The translations under genes were made by a program, and so were the position numbers. A stretch of 64,000 nucleotides of DNA from Anisakis pegreffii (lineage: Eukaryota > Nematoda > Chromadorea > Rhabditida > Anisakidae): assembly GCA_035041965.1 (NCBI GenBank), contig JAPYMA010001018.1, forward strand, positions 1 through 64,000, given 5' to 3'. The stretch's first letter is position 1. Every line of letters begins with the position of its first letter. Of the stretch, positions 41,501 to 51,614 are shown piece after piece. Under the pieces are notes generated by a model, which saw only the letters and a list, made by a program, of their open reading frames with translations, searched no databases and was not told the DNA's origin.

Positions 41501-43761
41501 GAGACGGATATAGCCATCAAAGCGTACGTTTAAATTATCATTCCTCTTTCTTGTTACCATGGAAATCATCGCACATCCAATGGAATTCTTTGAGGGTTTA
41601 AATTTTTGGTAATGAGCGATGAAATGTGATGGTCGCTGTTATTCTTTTTGTTGATTCTTTAGCTGGTATGCTAGGATGTCAAGCGAAAAACAGTTGATCT
41701 GAGAATGTATATCTCTTTGACATCCATTATTTCGAGTCATTTTCCATATCGTTCTCGTTGTGTCAGTCATTTATTAGATGCTATTAGGGAACCTCTGAAG
41801 CTGAGGGATATGCGAATATGTAATGGTTACAGTGAGATGGACGGTCGTCGCGCAGCCATTGTCGATGCATTGTTGGCCAAGGCGAATTGCTTAGCAGACG
41901 CTCATCTGGCGATAAGTACCGAGGAAATTCCGAAATCATTTCGTAGCGGCTTAATATTGCCCATAGCGAGCGGTAACAATAGCGCTAATCATTCGAAGGA
42001 CAGTAATAATACTAATAATAAAGAGGATACAAAACAGCCATCGGATATATCCAAGAAGTCATCCGTCAGTGACTTTCAAGTTGGTTTTTTTCTGTTGAAT
42101 TGTTTCGGTTCGTTGTTTTATTCGTTTTGTTGCTTTTGTTTCGTTGTGAGTTTGTTGTTTTCATCTACAAGGCAAGTTTGAGTTGTTGAATCATAGAAGG
42201 TGAAACTGTAACTGACTGATAGTATTTGAACTGGAATAGACTTTGTACTAGGCGAATGGAAACAAGAAAATTTCATTGACTGATTTGTTTAGTGAGATTG
42301 ACCATAGCTAGAAATGAAGTCACATAAAGATAATATTACAGACAAGTTATGGCTTATATATACTTATGTTTGTCGGTGTGATGCTCTTAGAATTTTGATC
42401 GCATTTGCAAATCTGGTCGATATAACCCATTTTGCTGCAAATTTTTTGAATCTATAGGTGATTAATTGAAGCGCATTTGATAAAGGTGAATACTGATTGT
42501 GAGCGATTTTCCTTTTTGATTGCCACTTTGGTTGTTTGAGATTGTTGACGAGATGAAAGCGAAGGAGAAGGATGAACCAGTTGTGGGTGAGTTGGTGAGT
42601 CTGACAGAATCGGAGCCGTTAGAGAAATCGGTTGCGCCGATGGTAAATGCGGCAGCACACGAAACATCTGTTGACGATAATGCAGACAAACAAGTGGTTT
42701 CACAAAATTTGGTTCGTTTTGGCTGCAGAGTGTCTTTTTCAATCTAGGTTTGCTAAGATTGATTGGTACAAAACTGATCACTGTTAGCAGTTTGTTGAAT
42801 TTATGCGATGATATCGTGCATGAATTTTAGCCGAAGGTAACGCTGAAAGATTTGGATATCGCTTATTATGATGTGATGAAATGGCTGGAACCAAGCGATA
42901 CAAAGGTTTATTTGATTTGTGATTGTTCAAAATATCTTCCTCCGTTAGGATTGCTGAAGTATTCATTAGGATGCGCAGACTAGTGTTGGAGATAAACGCT
43001 TCGCCATCTTTGAAATCTAAATGTTACCCCTTTGAAAGTTAAATCCATAGTATCTCTCAGCTTCAGGGAGGATTATAAGAGGAGTGTCAAATGGCCCATT
43101 CTTTTGAAGAAATTGAAAAGAGAACGATTAAGAGCGAATAGATTCATTTACAGCTTCATGTCGTAATAACAACCAGTCAGTTCATTCGTGTACTTGAAAT
43201 TTTTGTGTTTTATTCAGGCGTTGATATTGGGTGCTAAACAAGCTGTAGCACATACTCACTATGGACGTGCGTTGAAATTTCTCAGGAAAGCATCCGAAGA
43301 GAAACCGTACATTAATTGTTCAGCACTGGATATGGCTATCATTGAGGTCGGTTTTCTCATTTCGCTACTGTTATTTTCTTTTGCTTCTCTTGATCGGGCA
43401 TCGTTTAATCAGTATCAAGTGTTTGTAAAAGTGGTTGATTTTGTTTCAAGCGGAATGTATACATCGCTTTGTTGTTGTTTGTTGGGATCGACTGAGCGAA
43501 TGAAACATTCAGCTGCGAGCTGGCCTTGTCAGTGAGAGTATTTTTAATGGAATGGTTGATAGTAACATTGATAGCGATATAGCAGCATCTGTTATGATGA
43601 TGTCTGCACTTAAAGTTGTTTTAATTCAAGCATCAAAATGTTTCTTCAACTCGAACTTCTGTTGCTTTTAGTTAGTTGAGCAGTTGGGCTGGGTTCATCT
43701 GTCGGCAATCCTTCGTAATACATTCATCCTGAAATATCGCTCACAATATCGGCCGTTCTGA
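32524..43761 (+). CDS. TPP2: Tripeptidyl-peptidase II (subtilisin-family giant exopeptidase)
   Basis: Cytosolic S8 serine peptidase that removes tripeptides from proteasome products. Exons: 32524-32610, 32794-32889, 33080-33208, 33375-33470, 33646-33756, 34221-34342, 34500-34597, 34761-34876, 35142-35246, 35454-35530, 35706-35833, 36016-36115, 36445-36578, 36776-36906, 37164-37344, 37465-37625, 37773-37953, 38055-38158, 38350-38517, 38780-38978, 39193-39332, 39709-39862, 40084-40177, 40448-40650, 40827-40972, 41378-41523, 41833-42079, 42541-42711, 42831-42905, 43218-43346, 43672-43761. Phase holds at all 30 junctions; the product is about 1,372 residues, full length. Catalytic Asp near 50 (VLDTGID), His near 271 (SHGSHVA), oxyanion Asn (SAGNNGP) and Ser near 456 (NGTSMSAP). 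Later family blocks: RALENTA-like [42 protein letters not shown] and terminal LGWVHLS. Residues encoded by exons 27-28 are a low-complexity Asn/Ser/Lys insert. Nineteen donors have a pyrimidine at +3. Confidence 0.96.
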
Positions 43762-46700
43762 GTGATTAAATATGCAATATTTGCACACAGATATCATCAT
43801 ACATCATAATATGATCGAACGCGATTTATTCATAATATAATAATAATAATAATAATAATAATTAATCGGCCATATTTGCTTTTTTTCAGTTGGTTATGTA
43901 TTGTTGAGTGAATGCATTTCTGAGTTGATTTGATCAGTCAGCGTGTTTTGATTTGTCATCGGAATGATATTTCACTGTGTTCTTACAGTGATCGTTATCA
44001 ACATTGTTTGTCTTATTTATTATGCTGTTGTTTTGGTAAGTACACTGAAATTATTATTGTTTCAGTGCGTACACTGTGAAATTATTATAATTGTTATTGT
44101 TCTCTTGTCTTACATCATTTGTTATTATTGCTATCGTTATTTCGTTTAAACTTTTCATTTTGACTGTCGTAAGTCATTAGTATTTATTGTAATGAACTTA
44201 CATATATGTTAACTGTGAACTGAACTTATCATATACGTTTTCATCAGTTTGATTATGTCGTCCACTCACTTATTGTGATTATTAAGTATGAAGGTCAGGC
44301 AAACGCTGTGCTCATAGTTAGTTGATGTGTTACCTGGGAATTCCCCTTATTATGAGGTTTTTTAGGGTTTTCACCTGCTCCCTAAATGTTTCTCGTGAAC
44401 AATTGAAATGATATGTCGATGTTTTCGAGTTTTTTCATAAGTTTATCATATTGAGATCATATCCTTTTAGTTGCTCGTTCAGTCACTTGTTTTTTGGCTA
44501 AGTTATTTATCTTTTTAAACGTTAATTCGTTTTCGTCTTACATTTTGTCTTTCTTAATCAATAGATGTGATCATTGCAGTCATCAAAAGCAATTAAGTAT
44601 GTTAACAATACAATGATCAAGCTATCATAGTCTTAGATCAATGATCAACGAGCATCTGACAACTAAGGGTGGGCGATGTTCGTTCGAACTTTAGTCGCTA
44701 TTTGAGGTGGGTGGAAGTGCTGAATCTGTGTCTTGTTCAAGCTTAAATTATTCTCTATATCAATTGGATTGCTGTGCTCGATGTAAAATGTGATTATTTT
44801 GTCTTTTCTTATTGTGTTAATATGCCGTTTCGTTCTACTCTTGTAGAGTCTTAGGTTAGCGCTTTTTCGGAACTGTTGTATATAGTGGCTGCTGCATTAA
44901 TGGTTTATTTGACTAGTGGTTACTTGCTGTTTTGATTTGCTCCTATTACTGTTCGAGGTTGTACGGCAAGTTTTGTTTACCCGTTTAAGTGATAATATTT
45001 CTGGCAGTATGCATTCGTATCGTTGCGTTTCACAATCGCTGTTATTTATTCAGTGTTCTCATGAATGCTATCGTTACCGTATGGCGAGAAGTTATTTTCT
45101 CAAATTCATTTATTGTTTATGCAATAGATGATTTCATAAGCTTTGTAATGTTTTTTGTTTTATCAAATCGATCAACTCAATTACTCCAAATGCTTAAGAA
45201 TATTAATCTACCTGTTAACGTCAGATTGTATTTAACGAACACAACTTGTTTGTAGAATATTTTCGTTGATTTATTTGTAATTTCATTGCGTATTCTCTAT
45301 TTTCTTTGATTGTGTTCACTTTGAAGTGTGATTTTAATGCATTTTTGCATGTTTCATTTATACTGTAGCTCATGTCGGCAATCGCATTGTCAGATCATCA
45401 CGAGGAAATCGTTGTTATTGGAAGCGATATTCGAATAATAATGAAATTGAATGTTTACGGTAAAATTTGTGTGAATATGTGCGAATGCGATATCAATTTC
45501 TTGATTATTGATTAAGTGTAATCATGATGAACATTGCGAAGTGACAGTTAGTTCATAACTCTGAATATATGTTGTTGGATCGTGAATAAATGATGGAACA
45601 GAAATTTTGATAGAGTTCTTGTGCACAGAGTTACAACAAAACTTATTGAATTTATTCATTTGGTATTGTCAAATCGAGCTTTTTACTGATTGCTGCGTAT
45701 GATACGAACGATTGCAAATCCGAGGCGAATAAACAGCAAGTCGATGGTAAAAAGGAGTGCTGAAATACACCAACGTAAAGCCTTTTTCTCTGCCATTCCC
45801 ACACCAACCGAAAAAAAACCGAAAAACTTCAACTCATCACTCTCACTATTCAAGCTTGTGTGGAATACTTCACTAAATCCGCCCAGGCACGGCAAATTTG
45901 AGAAAATCATACTCGTTGTATTCTATCGTCTTGAGTGCACTGGTGCACTTCAACAAAGATATTTGGCGATCACCAATTCATAATAGATAAACTGCTACAG
46001 TTGTGTACTCAACAGATGATCAGCAAATATATCGGCTCTTTCTCGGTCTCGATTTTGAACAGTTCACACAAAATGTGGATCAATAATGCTGCAGATTCCA
46101 AATGTTCAGACATACTGACACGAGTCCTGTGGTTCCCAAAAAAAAGTTATTGTCAAATATGAATGATCCGAATATGACCGTATTTTCATATCTATAACTT
46201 TTACATGAAATATCAACATGCTCACAATTGAAAGTTTTCACGCTGAGCTAAATTTCTGGTCTTACCGCCCCGAAATGAAGGAGCAAATTCGAAGTTGGCA
46301 ATATCAACCTGTTATGATTTTACTCAAAGCAGTTGGTGTTACGCATGCTCTGAAATTGACCACATAGTCAGAAGATACCTTATGTTAGTGCGCATGCATC
46401 AGAAGAGGTATGCAATCGAACGTCTCATAGTAATGGGATTTTGACGGAAACTTTTTCGGTTGATTGTTTTCGATGAGGCACTTTAAATCGTCATCAGTGT
46501 TGCTCATCGGGGTGGCTCTTGCACGATTGGAATGAATTATCAAAAAGAAATGCTGCAATGATGGAATGAACGTGAAAGTGAAAATAAATTCATCATTAAA
46601 TTCAGATTTCATACCATGTTGTAACGAAATAATGCAGCGGTTGTCAATCAGCTGCCGATGATATCAAAATCTTAAAATATTGAAAAATCGATCATGAAAT

Positions 46701-46939
46701 TGACATAAACGATCTATAATGTGTTTCGGTTATGACGTCTGAGCACGAAAATCATGCCATTATGAATATTCCTACTCCATTATTATCTGAATTCCTCTTA
46801 AGTTTTTTGATCTATCCCACAGCAATTCCAAGTTATGATCAAAACTAGATTTCATTGTTTTCAGCGATACAGTCAGAATACATTTTCGATAATGATTGTC
46901 TCATAATGCTTTTGATTGACATGTTGAAAACATTTCTGC
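43762..46939. other. Intergenic region downstream of TPP2
   Basis: AT-rich DNA without a supportable gene. It contains an AAT trinucleotide run at about 43836-43863. Hydrophobic open frames at about 43964-44149 and 44916-45255 reflect T-rich sequence rather than coding. Two overlapping frames near 45683-45983 on opposite strands have no family features. Confidence 0.45.
43836..43863. repeat. (AAT)n microsatellite
   Basis: A run of about nine AAT/ATA units lies just after the TPP2 3' end. It is a simple-sequence repeat with no further significance visible. Confidence 0.9.
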
Positions 46940-47143
46940 TTGATTCGAGGAACATTTGAACTGTGCAATCAAGCAATCAGGTTAATAAGATCACAAGCTT
47001 GTCGCCGTAAGGAACTAATTGTTCAGAAACTGAAAGACTTAAAGTGCGGACAGTGGTTCGCCAATGACCAAAAGTCTGGGAAGCCCAGTAGAACGAGTAG
47101 CTCAAAAGAATGCTTAATTCGATTAGTAGAAATTATATGATCC
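46940..47143 (+). pseudogene. Possible Tc1-like transposase N-terminal remnant
   Basis: The open frame contains KELIVQKLKDLKCGQWFAND followed by QKSGKPSRTSS. This has the shape of the end of a helix-turn-helix plus the DRxRSGRPRxT linker of Tc1/mariner transposases. No downstream DDE catalytic frame is present. It is a weak, short match, reported as a probable relic. Confidence 0.3.
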
Positions 47144-47539
47144 GAATTGCTCTTCAACAGAATACTCTGATCTCCTGCTGATATTCCGTTTCAGTTTGCT
47201 ATATTGGTAGCAAATGTTCTACCACTGATAACTATACCATCTTCAAAACCAGTAAAACAATCCGTTCCTGGGGCAACAGATGTGCCCGCATTCAAATAGA
47301 CTCACAATTGGATCCTGTAATAACTCCTGTCACCGACTGGGTATACTCTATATATCTCAATAAGACAGTAATGATTGTGAGTGATGATTTCAAAATAAAA
47401 ATAATGAAGGTTGAATAAAGATTGAGAAAAACCAATAAAAGTTCACTGCAATTACTGCTTGATGCTGTGCGATTATCAGTAATGCACTGAACAATCCCGT
47501 AATATCTTTTGGCACATGCAAATCGTGGATGGGACAGTG

Positions 47540-47767
47540 TACGCATCTCAAACGACCCAGAAAAGCTGGCTGATCAATGGATAGCAGTAGCATGAGACTA
47601 AGGATTGGTCGAAAATATCCGGTAAACTTTATTGGGGGAAATCCGCCATTCGGATTCCGACCGAACAATATCGATGTTCCATCGCAATTCCGAATGCCGT
47701 AATCTCGTAATGTTGAATCGTTGATATTCCAACCCGACTGAAGTGTCGTTCGGATACCACCACCACG
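47540..47767 (-). other. Unrecognised candidate coding exon
   Basis: After an acceptor-like GATACAG the minus strand reads FRGGGIRTTLQSGWNINDST, then RDYGIRNCDGTSILFGRNPN and GGFPPIKFTGYFRP. The composition is balanced and codon-like, unlike the shadow frames nearby, but I do not recognise a family and could not connect it to other exons. It may be one exon of a larger gene or a relic. Confidence 0.25.
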
Positions 47768-48731
47768 AAACTGTATCTTTATCGATCATTTTGAACATTG
47801 TTTTAGCAGCATCACGGTCGCCATTTTCAATCTAATGCCGTCCTTAGGCTCATTCAGAAGCATTATAACTTTTTTCACGTGTTCGCTTCTCATAGATATC
47901 TCTTGTTCCAGAAAAGCACGAATGTTATAGGGGGGTCTCGCTTACGTTTCGAGAAATAACTGACTTTCGCGAGTTATCTCATTTGCTTAGCAGCGCTCAT
48001 TTAAGTATGTTCTAACTAGAACTCATCTCAAACTGCCCAGAAAAACTTATGGTATCAACAACTGAGTAAAGGTTATTTTGTGGGAACGTGACAATTGAAC
48101 TGAATAATCCATCAGGAACATAGGCAACATATCACTACTTAATTGTACTTCAATTCATATCATGTTGCACTAGCGAAACGGTAAAATAGGTGAGAATTGA
48201 TGGACACCGATTGTTCGACGCGATGGACAGCGTGATGAGCATAAAAAACTTAATAATTCTAAAAGAGCATGTCGGAAATAAATGTATCTGACAACCACGA
48301 GCTATGGTTATGAATATTTTTCTTCAATTATGAATTCTCAGAATGGGTGCGTTTCTATGACGGCAACCAAACCAAACACATTCACCTACAAAAATAACCA
48401 TGATATCATTGATATATCCTCAAATGTCGAGCCATCGCCGACGGTTAATAAACACCGGCTCCGACTGCAACTCTCCAGTGCGATTGAGAGCGCTGCAGAG
48501 CCTGCTAGTAGTGGGTTGTAGTGCTTCCTGGATGCTAACAAAGGATGGTAAAGTAATCAGCGTTAGGCGATTGTAATTTGATGTTTGGGTGGCGTTAAGA
48601 AAGTGTTTTTGTTATCCTTCACATAACATCAAGATTCACTGTCGTACACTTTCATTAATCTGGAGATTTCACAAAAATTCACGCGCATCACTTGCAATAT
48701 TCTGTAAGTCATTAGCCCTTGTTTCAGAATA

Positions 48732-49929
48732 ATGGGATTCATCCGTTTGGTTCTCATATTCAGTTTGGTATTGGCGATTACAAACGCATTTTTCAGTAAG
48801 CGATTGACTTTTGTTGATTCAACGGTTTTGCTTCTGTGAGGTTTGGTAATTTTATCGTTATTTATGGCGTAGAAGAGCATTCGCAGGATTGAATCGGTGG
48901 GAAATAACATTAAAATTGAAACGATGAATTGATTGGTCACTGATCATTGATCAGTAGCGTTTTATAAGCGGCATTTGGAAATGAGGGTTGGAATCTATCT
49001 CAGTGATTTCATATGACCCCAATGCGTCGAAGCTGTAGAAGTGTTAGTTGAATGTGAAACTTTATCATCGGTGCTTAAAGATTGCAATGTTTCTGTTGAT
49101 GCAAAAAAAACCTCAACAGTTTGGCTTAACCGATCTTGTTATTACCTGGAGCGGATATACATGATGAGTACAGTGACCATCAATAATAAACTCGTGAAAC
49201 AATTCTTTTTGATTTTATCCTTTTCAGCTCAAGGTATTCAGAAACGCGCCGCGCAAGCAAGTCCAAAATTCCGTTCCCATGTTATTGATGATCTGGACGA
49301 AGATGGGATGACCGAGTTTGCGAGACGCATGAAAATTAATGTGAAGTTTCCAAATTGGTGGGACGACACCGATCCTCTAATGCATTCGAGACCAACAACA
49401 AAATTCATTCCACCTTGGTTGGACAGTGAACCACTACCGCTTGGCCCTGGACCGGCGATTTTTCCACCGAGTAGGTTGTGCAAAGTTAACTTGCTCTCTT
49501 CTAAATCGTCAGGTTTATTATCTCGACAAAATCTCTACCACAGTAGTATTCATTAGACGACCATGGAATTCTTGATTAATTTTATTGTGACTTTTTGTGG
49601 CGATGCAATTTGTCATGATAACATTTGCCATGATAACTTATCACGGCATGGATAATCCCAAATTAACTTAGGTAGTGATATTGTGTCGCTCAACTCATAG
49701 TAACCTCACAGCAACATTTCTCCGTGCTTTTGTCGTTTCAGGAGACGATGATGGGCGTATCGGGATGATTGATTATGTTGATGATGATGATGATGATGAA
49801 TTTATGAGTTGGACTGCGAAGTTGGCTCATGCTGTTGATTTAATGAGGCAACTCCTTGAATTGGCATTCCCAGAACTTGCGAATGCTACATATCATGAAC
49901 CTTATTGGACTTGGGGAAATGTCCTCTAA
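48732..49929 (+). CDS. Secreted WWDD preproprotein, copy 1 (intact), unknown function
   Basis: Three exons keep phase: 48732-48795, 49228-49470, 49742-49929, giving 164 residues. Residues 1-19 are a clear signal peptide (MGFIRLVLIFSLVLAITNA). A dibasic Lys-Arg follows soon after (TQGIQKRAAQ), suggesting propeptide processing. The middle exon has NWWDDTDP, RPTTKFIPPWLDSEPLPLGP and a proline-rich end. The last exon has a run of six aspartates, then an amphipathic helix (AVDLMRQLLELAF) and ends EPYWTWGNVL. There are no cysteines in the mature chain as read, so it is not a disulfide-rich toxin-like fold. AATAAA lies at 49998-50003, about 70 nt after the stop. I do not recognise the family. Two damaged copies lie downstream. 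Confidence 0.72.
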
Positions 49930-49997
49930 TGATTTGCAAGATTTGGAAATTGTGGAGGACTGCATGCGTCCTCTGTGTTAAACATGGCTCATTTTGA

Positions 49998-50003
49998 AAT
50001 AAA
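49998..50003 (+). terminator. Poly(A) signal of WWDD copy 1
   Basis: AATAAA lies about 70 nt downstream of the stop codon, a normal spacing for a nematode 3' UTR. Confidence 0.55.
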
Positions 50004-50230
50004 TTTTTTCGAATGATTCACACGGGACATCTTCAAGATTTGATAAAATCTCATGGTAGTTTCATATTTGACAAACTTTTATTGTGCATCAGCAGTTTTA
50101 TGCAATGATATCAATGACTATGGTTTTATGCAATCACAATAATACTGATGGCAATCGTGTTCCGACAGTTCAAACAAACTGAATGCACAATACGCGCTTA
50201 TCGGATGTTTATTGTGGTGTTCAGTTGCAT

Positions 50231-50461
50231 TTAATAGGAATATCCAGCTGATTGCGAGTGCACTGATGGATTCATTTGTTTGGTATTTTGTTGTCCTGAA
50301 TGATATGCCGAAGATTCGGAGACAAAAATTCCTCGATCATAGTTCAACAAAGTAACCCCGAAAGGTTCAAAGCGAATAAATTTTCCGGTAGTGATATCAG
50401 TGACTTTGTTCAATATGTACAGCAAGTTTTTGAGCTCGAGAGATCCGGAAACTGTGTCTCT
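50231..50461 (-). CDS. Candidate last exon of an unrecognised minus-strand gene
   Basis: After an acceptor-like GGCTAG the minus strand is open for 76 codons plus stop. It reads RDTVSGSLELKNLLYILNKV, then FIRFEPFGVTLLNYDRG and IFVSESSAYHSGQ. A canonical AATAAA on the same strand (50208-50213) lies about 18 nt after the stop. In the duplicate at about 55230-55450 several differences in this frame are synonymous (AAA/AAG, CCT/CCA, GGG/GGA). In the opposite frame, by contrast, nearly all change the residue. That favours minus-strand coding. Upstream exons were not identified and the family is unknown; the whole exon could still be a relic. Confidence 0.4.
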   Translation of the reverse strand, partial: RDTVSGSLELKNLLYILNKVTDITTGKFIRFEPFGVTLLNYDRGIFVSESSAYHSGQQNTKQMNPSVHSQSAGYSY

Positions 50462-50779
50462 CTAGCCAGTATTCCGGCAAACACATGGGCAAAACTCTAC
50501 TTAACGCAGGGAAACGATTTCACAGCAGCATTGACCTCTGTTCTGCGGGCAAATTGTTGATGAGAACAACTAAAGTGAGATAAGCATGAAATTGCTGGTC
50601 GTAACGATTGCTTTTTAATGATTAACTGTAACAGTGGGCATCGCATCGCACTCTGCAACTGACCTCAACTCGTATCACTCTGTAACACAAGTTTGACGTG
50701 ATCGGTTCAATAACCCAAGTTTTAGGTGATCGGTTCGGATACCATCACTTGACTACATCTCCTTGGATCACCTTTGTTT

Positions 50780-51540
50780 GATGATCTGGCGGGCCTCCGT
50801 TACTCTTACCCGGCACCCCCCAATTACTCAAAATGGGTAATTTCGCTCCCTATGAGAACCACCATCCCAAACCGTTTTGTTGCTCATTATTGTAATCGAT
50901 TATGATTGCATGAAAAAGTCTTGTATATGACATGCTGACTTCAAACTGATTTGGATGGATTCTCATTCTTTTCAGACGTGTTGTATTCACTCTCATAGTT
51001 ATTACATGCGATTACCGTTGTCTTGATGGGTTTTTCTCATTCAATTAGTTTCATTTCACTTCGCAATTCGAATCAACTTCTTATTCTGTAGCATAGACTA
51101 TTTACTGGATATGTTGGCAGCCGATGTCAGTAACAAAGCAATCGAATATTATTGCTCAACAACGTTTGACAGTCAAATGATCAATTATAGGGCGTATATG
51201 ATCGAATGAGAATTTGACCTTAATCGTTGAGTGAAATGAATGAGAAATTAACAAAAAGGAATACTTTTGGTGATGGAAGCTATGAGAGCGATTGTAGCAG
51301 CAAGGAAAATGAATGAAAACCCTGTTAGACCCGGACGAGCTAATGCTACTCACAAAATTGGAGAATGAAGAGTGTTGCGGCAACTAACTGCATTTACATT
51401 CCCGGAATAAAAAACACCACCACAATGACGTTCTATAACTAGATGAAACGGTACGAAATGCTAATTTACTGAACCCCTGCGTTACTCCTTGATACCTCCA
51501 ACTCACCCAAAGCGGGTAATTAATGTTATCCTTATATCTG
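50780..51540. mobile_element. Rearranged hAT-MITE copy between the duplicated units
   Basis: Positions about 50880-51400 align with 12800-13350 of the 868-bp element. A right-end-like sequence (GGGTAATTTCGCTCCCTATG, then AGAACCAC) occurs near 50835-50865 and another near 51515-51530. Clean termini and target duplications are missing, so this is a truncated or nested copy. It sits exactly at the junction of the duplicated locus. Confidence 0.7.
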
Positions 51541-51614
51541 CGCAAAACAATATGACAAAGCTCCCTTTCTCAGAGATTTTCTCGTTTTAGAAGAACAAGA
51601 AGGTTGTGGGGTGA

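Larger units (their letters stand above)
47940..50700. repeat. Tandem locus duplication, unit 1
   Basis: This 2.8-kb segment matches about 51615-53650, with its distal end matching about 55010-55690. Identity by eye is very high through 48250-49500. It carries the intact WWDD secreted gene (+) and a minus-strand exon at 50231-50461. The junction with the second unit (50.75-51.54 kb) is occupied by hAT-MITE sequence. Confidence 0.85.

Noticed and set aside
43188..43535. Reading TPP2 exon 30 straight through to 43535
   Set aside because: The extension loses family similarity. Splicing at 43347 to 43672 restores the conserved [11 protein letters not shown] terminus.
44916..45255. Hydrophobic overlapping frames resembling membrane protein segments
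   Set aside because: T-rich DNA naturally yields Phe/Leu/Val-rich frames; there are no linked exons or recognisable motif.
48282..48521. 79-codon frame upstream of the WWDD gene, conserved in both units
   Set aside because: Differences between units fall almost entirely at first and second codon positions (K/E, Y/C, I/V, A/T), with only one silent change. That gives no sign of coding constraint; the segment is more likely promoter-proximal DNA.
50300..50560. 86-codon plus-strand frame
   Set aside because: It is the antisense shadow of the better-supported minus-strand exon; substitutions between copies are nearly all non-synonymous in the plus frame.
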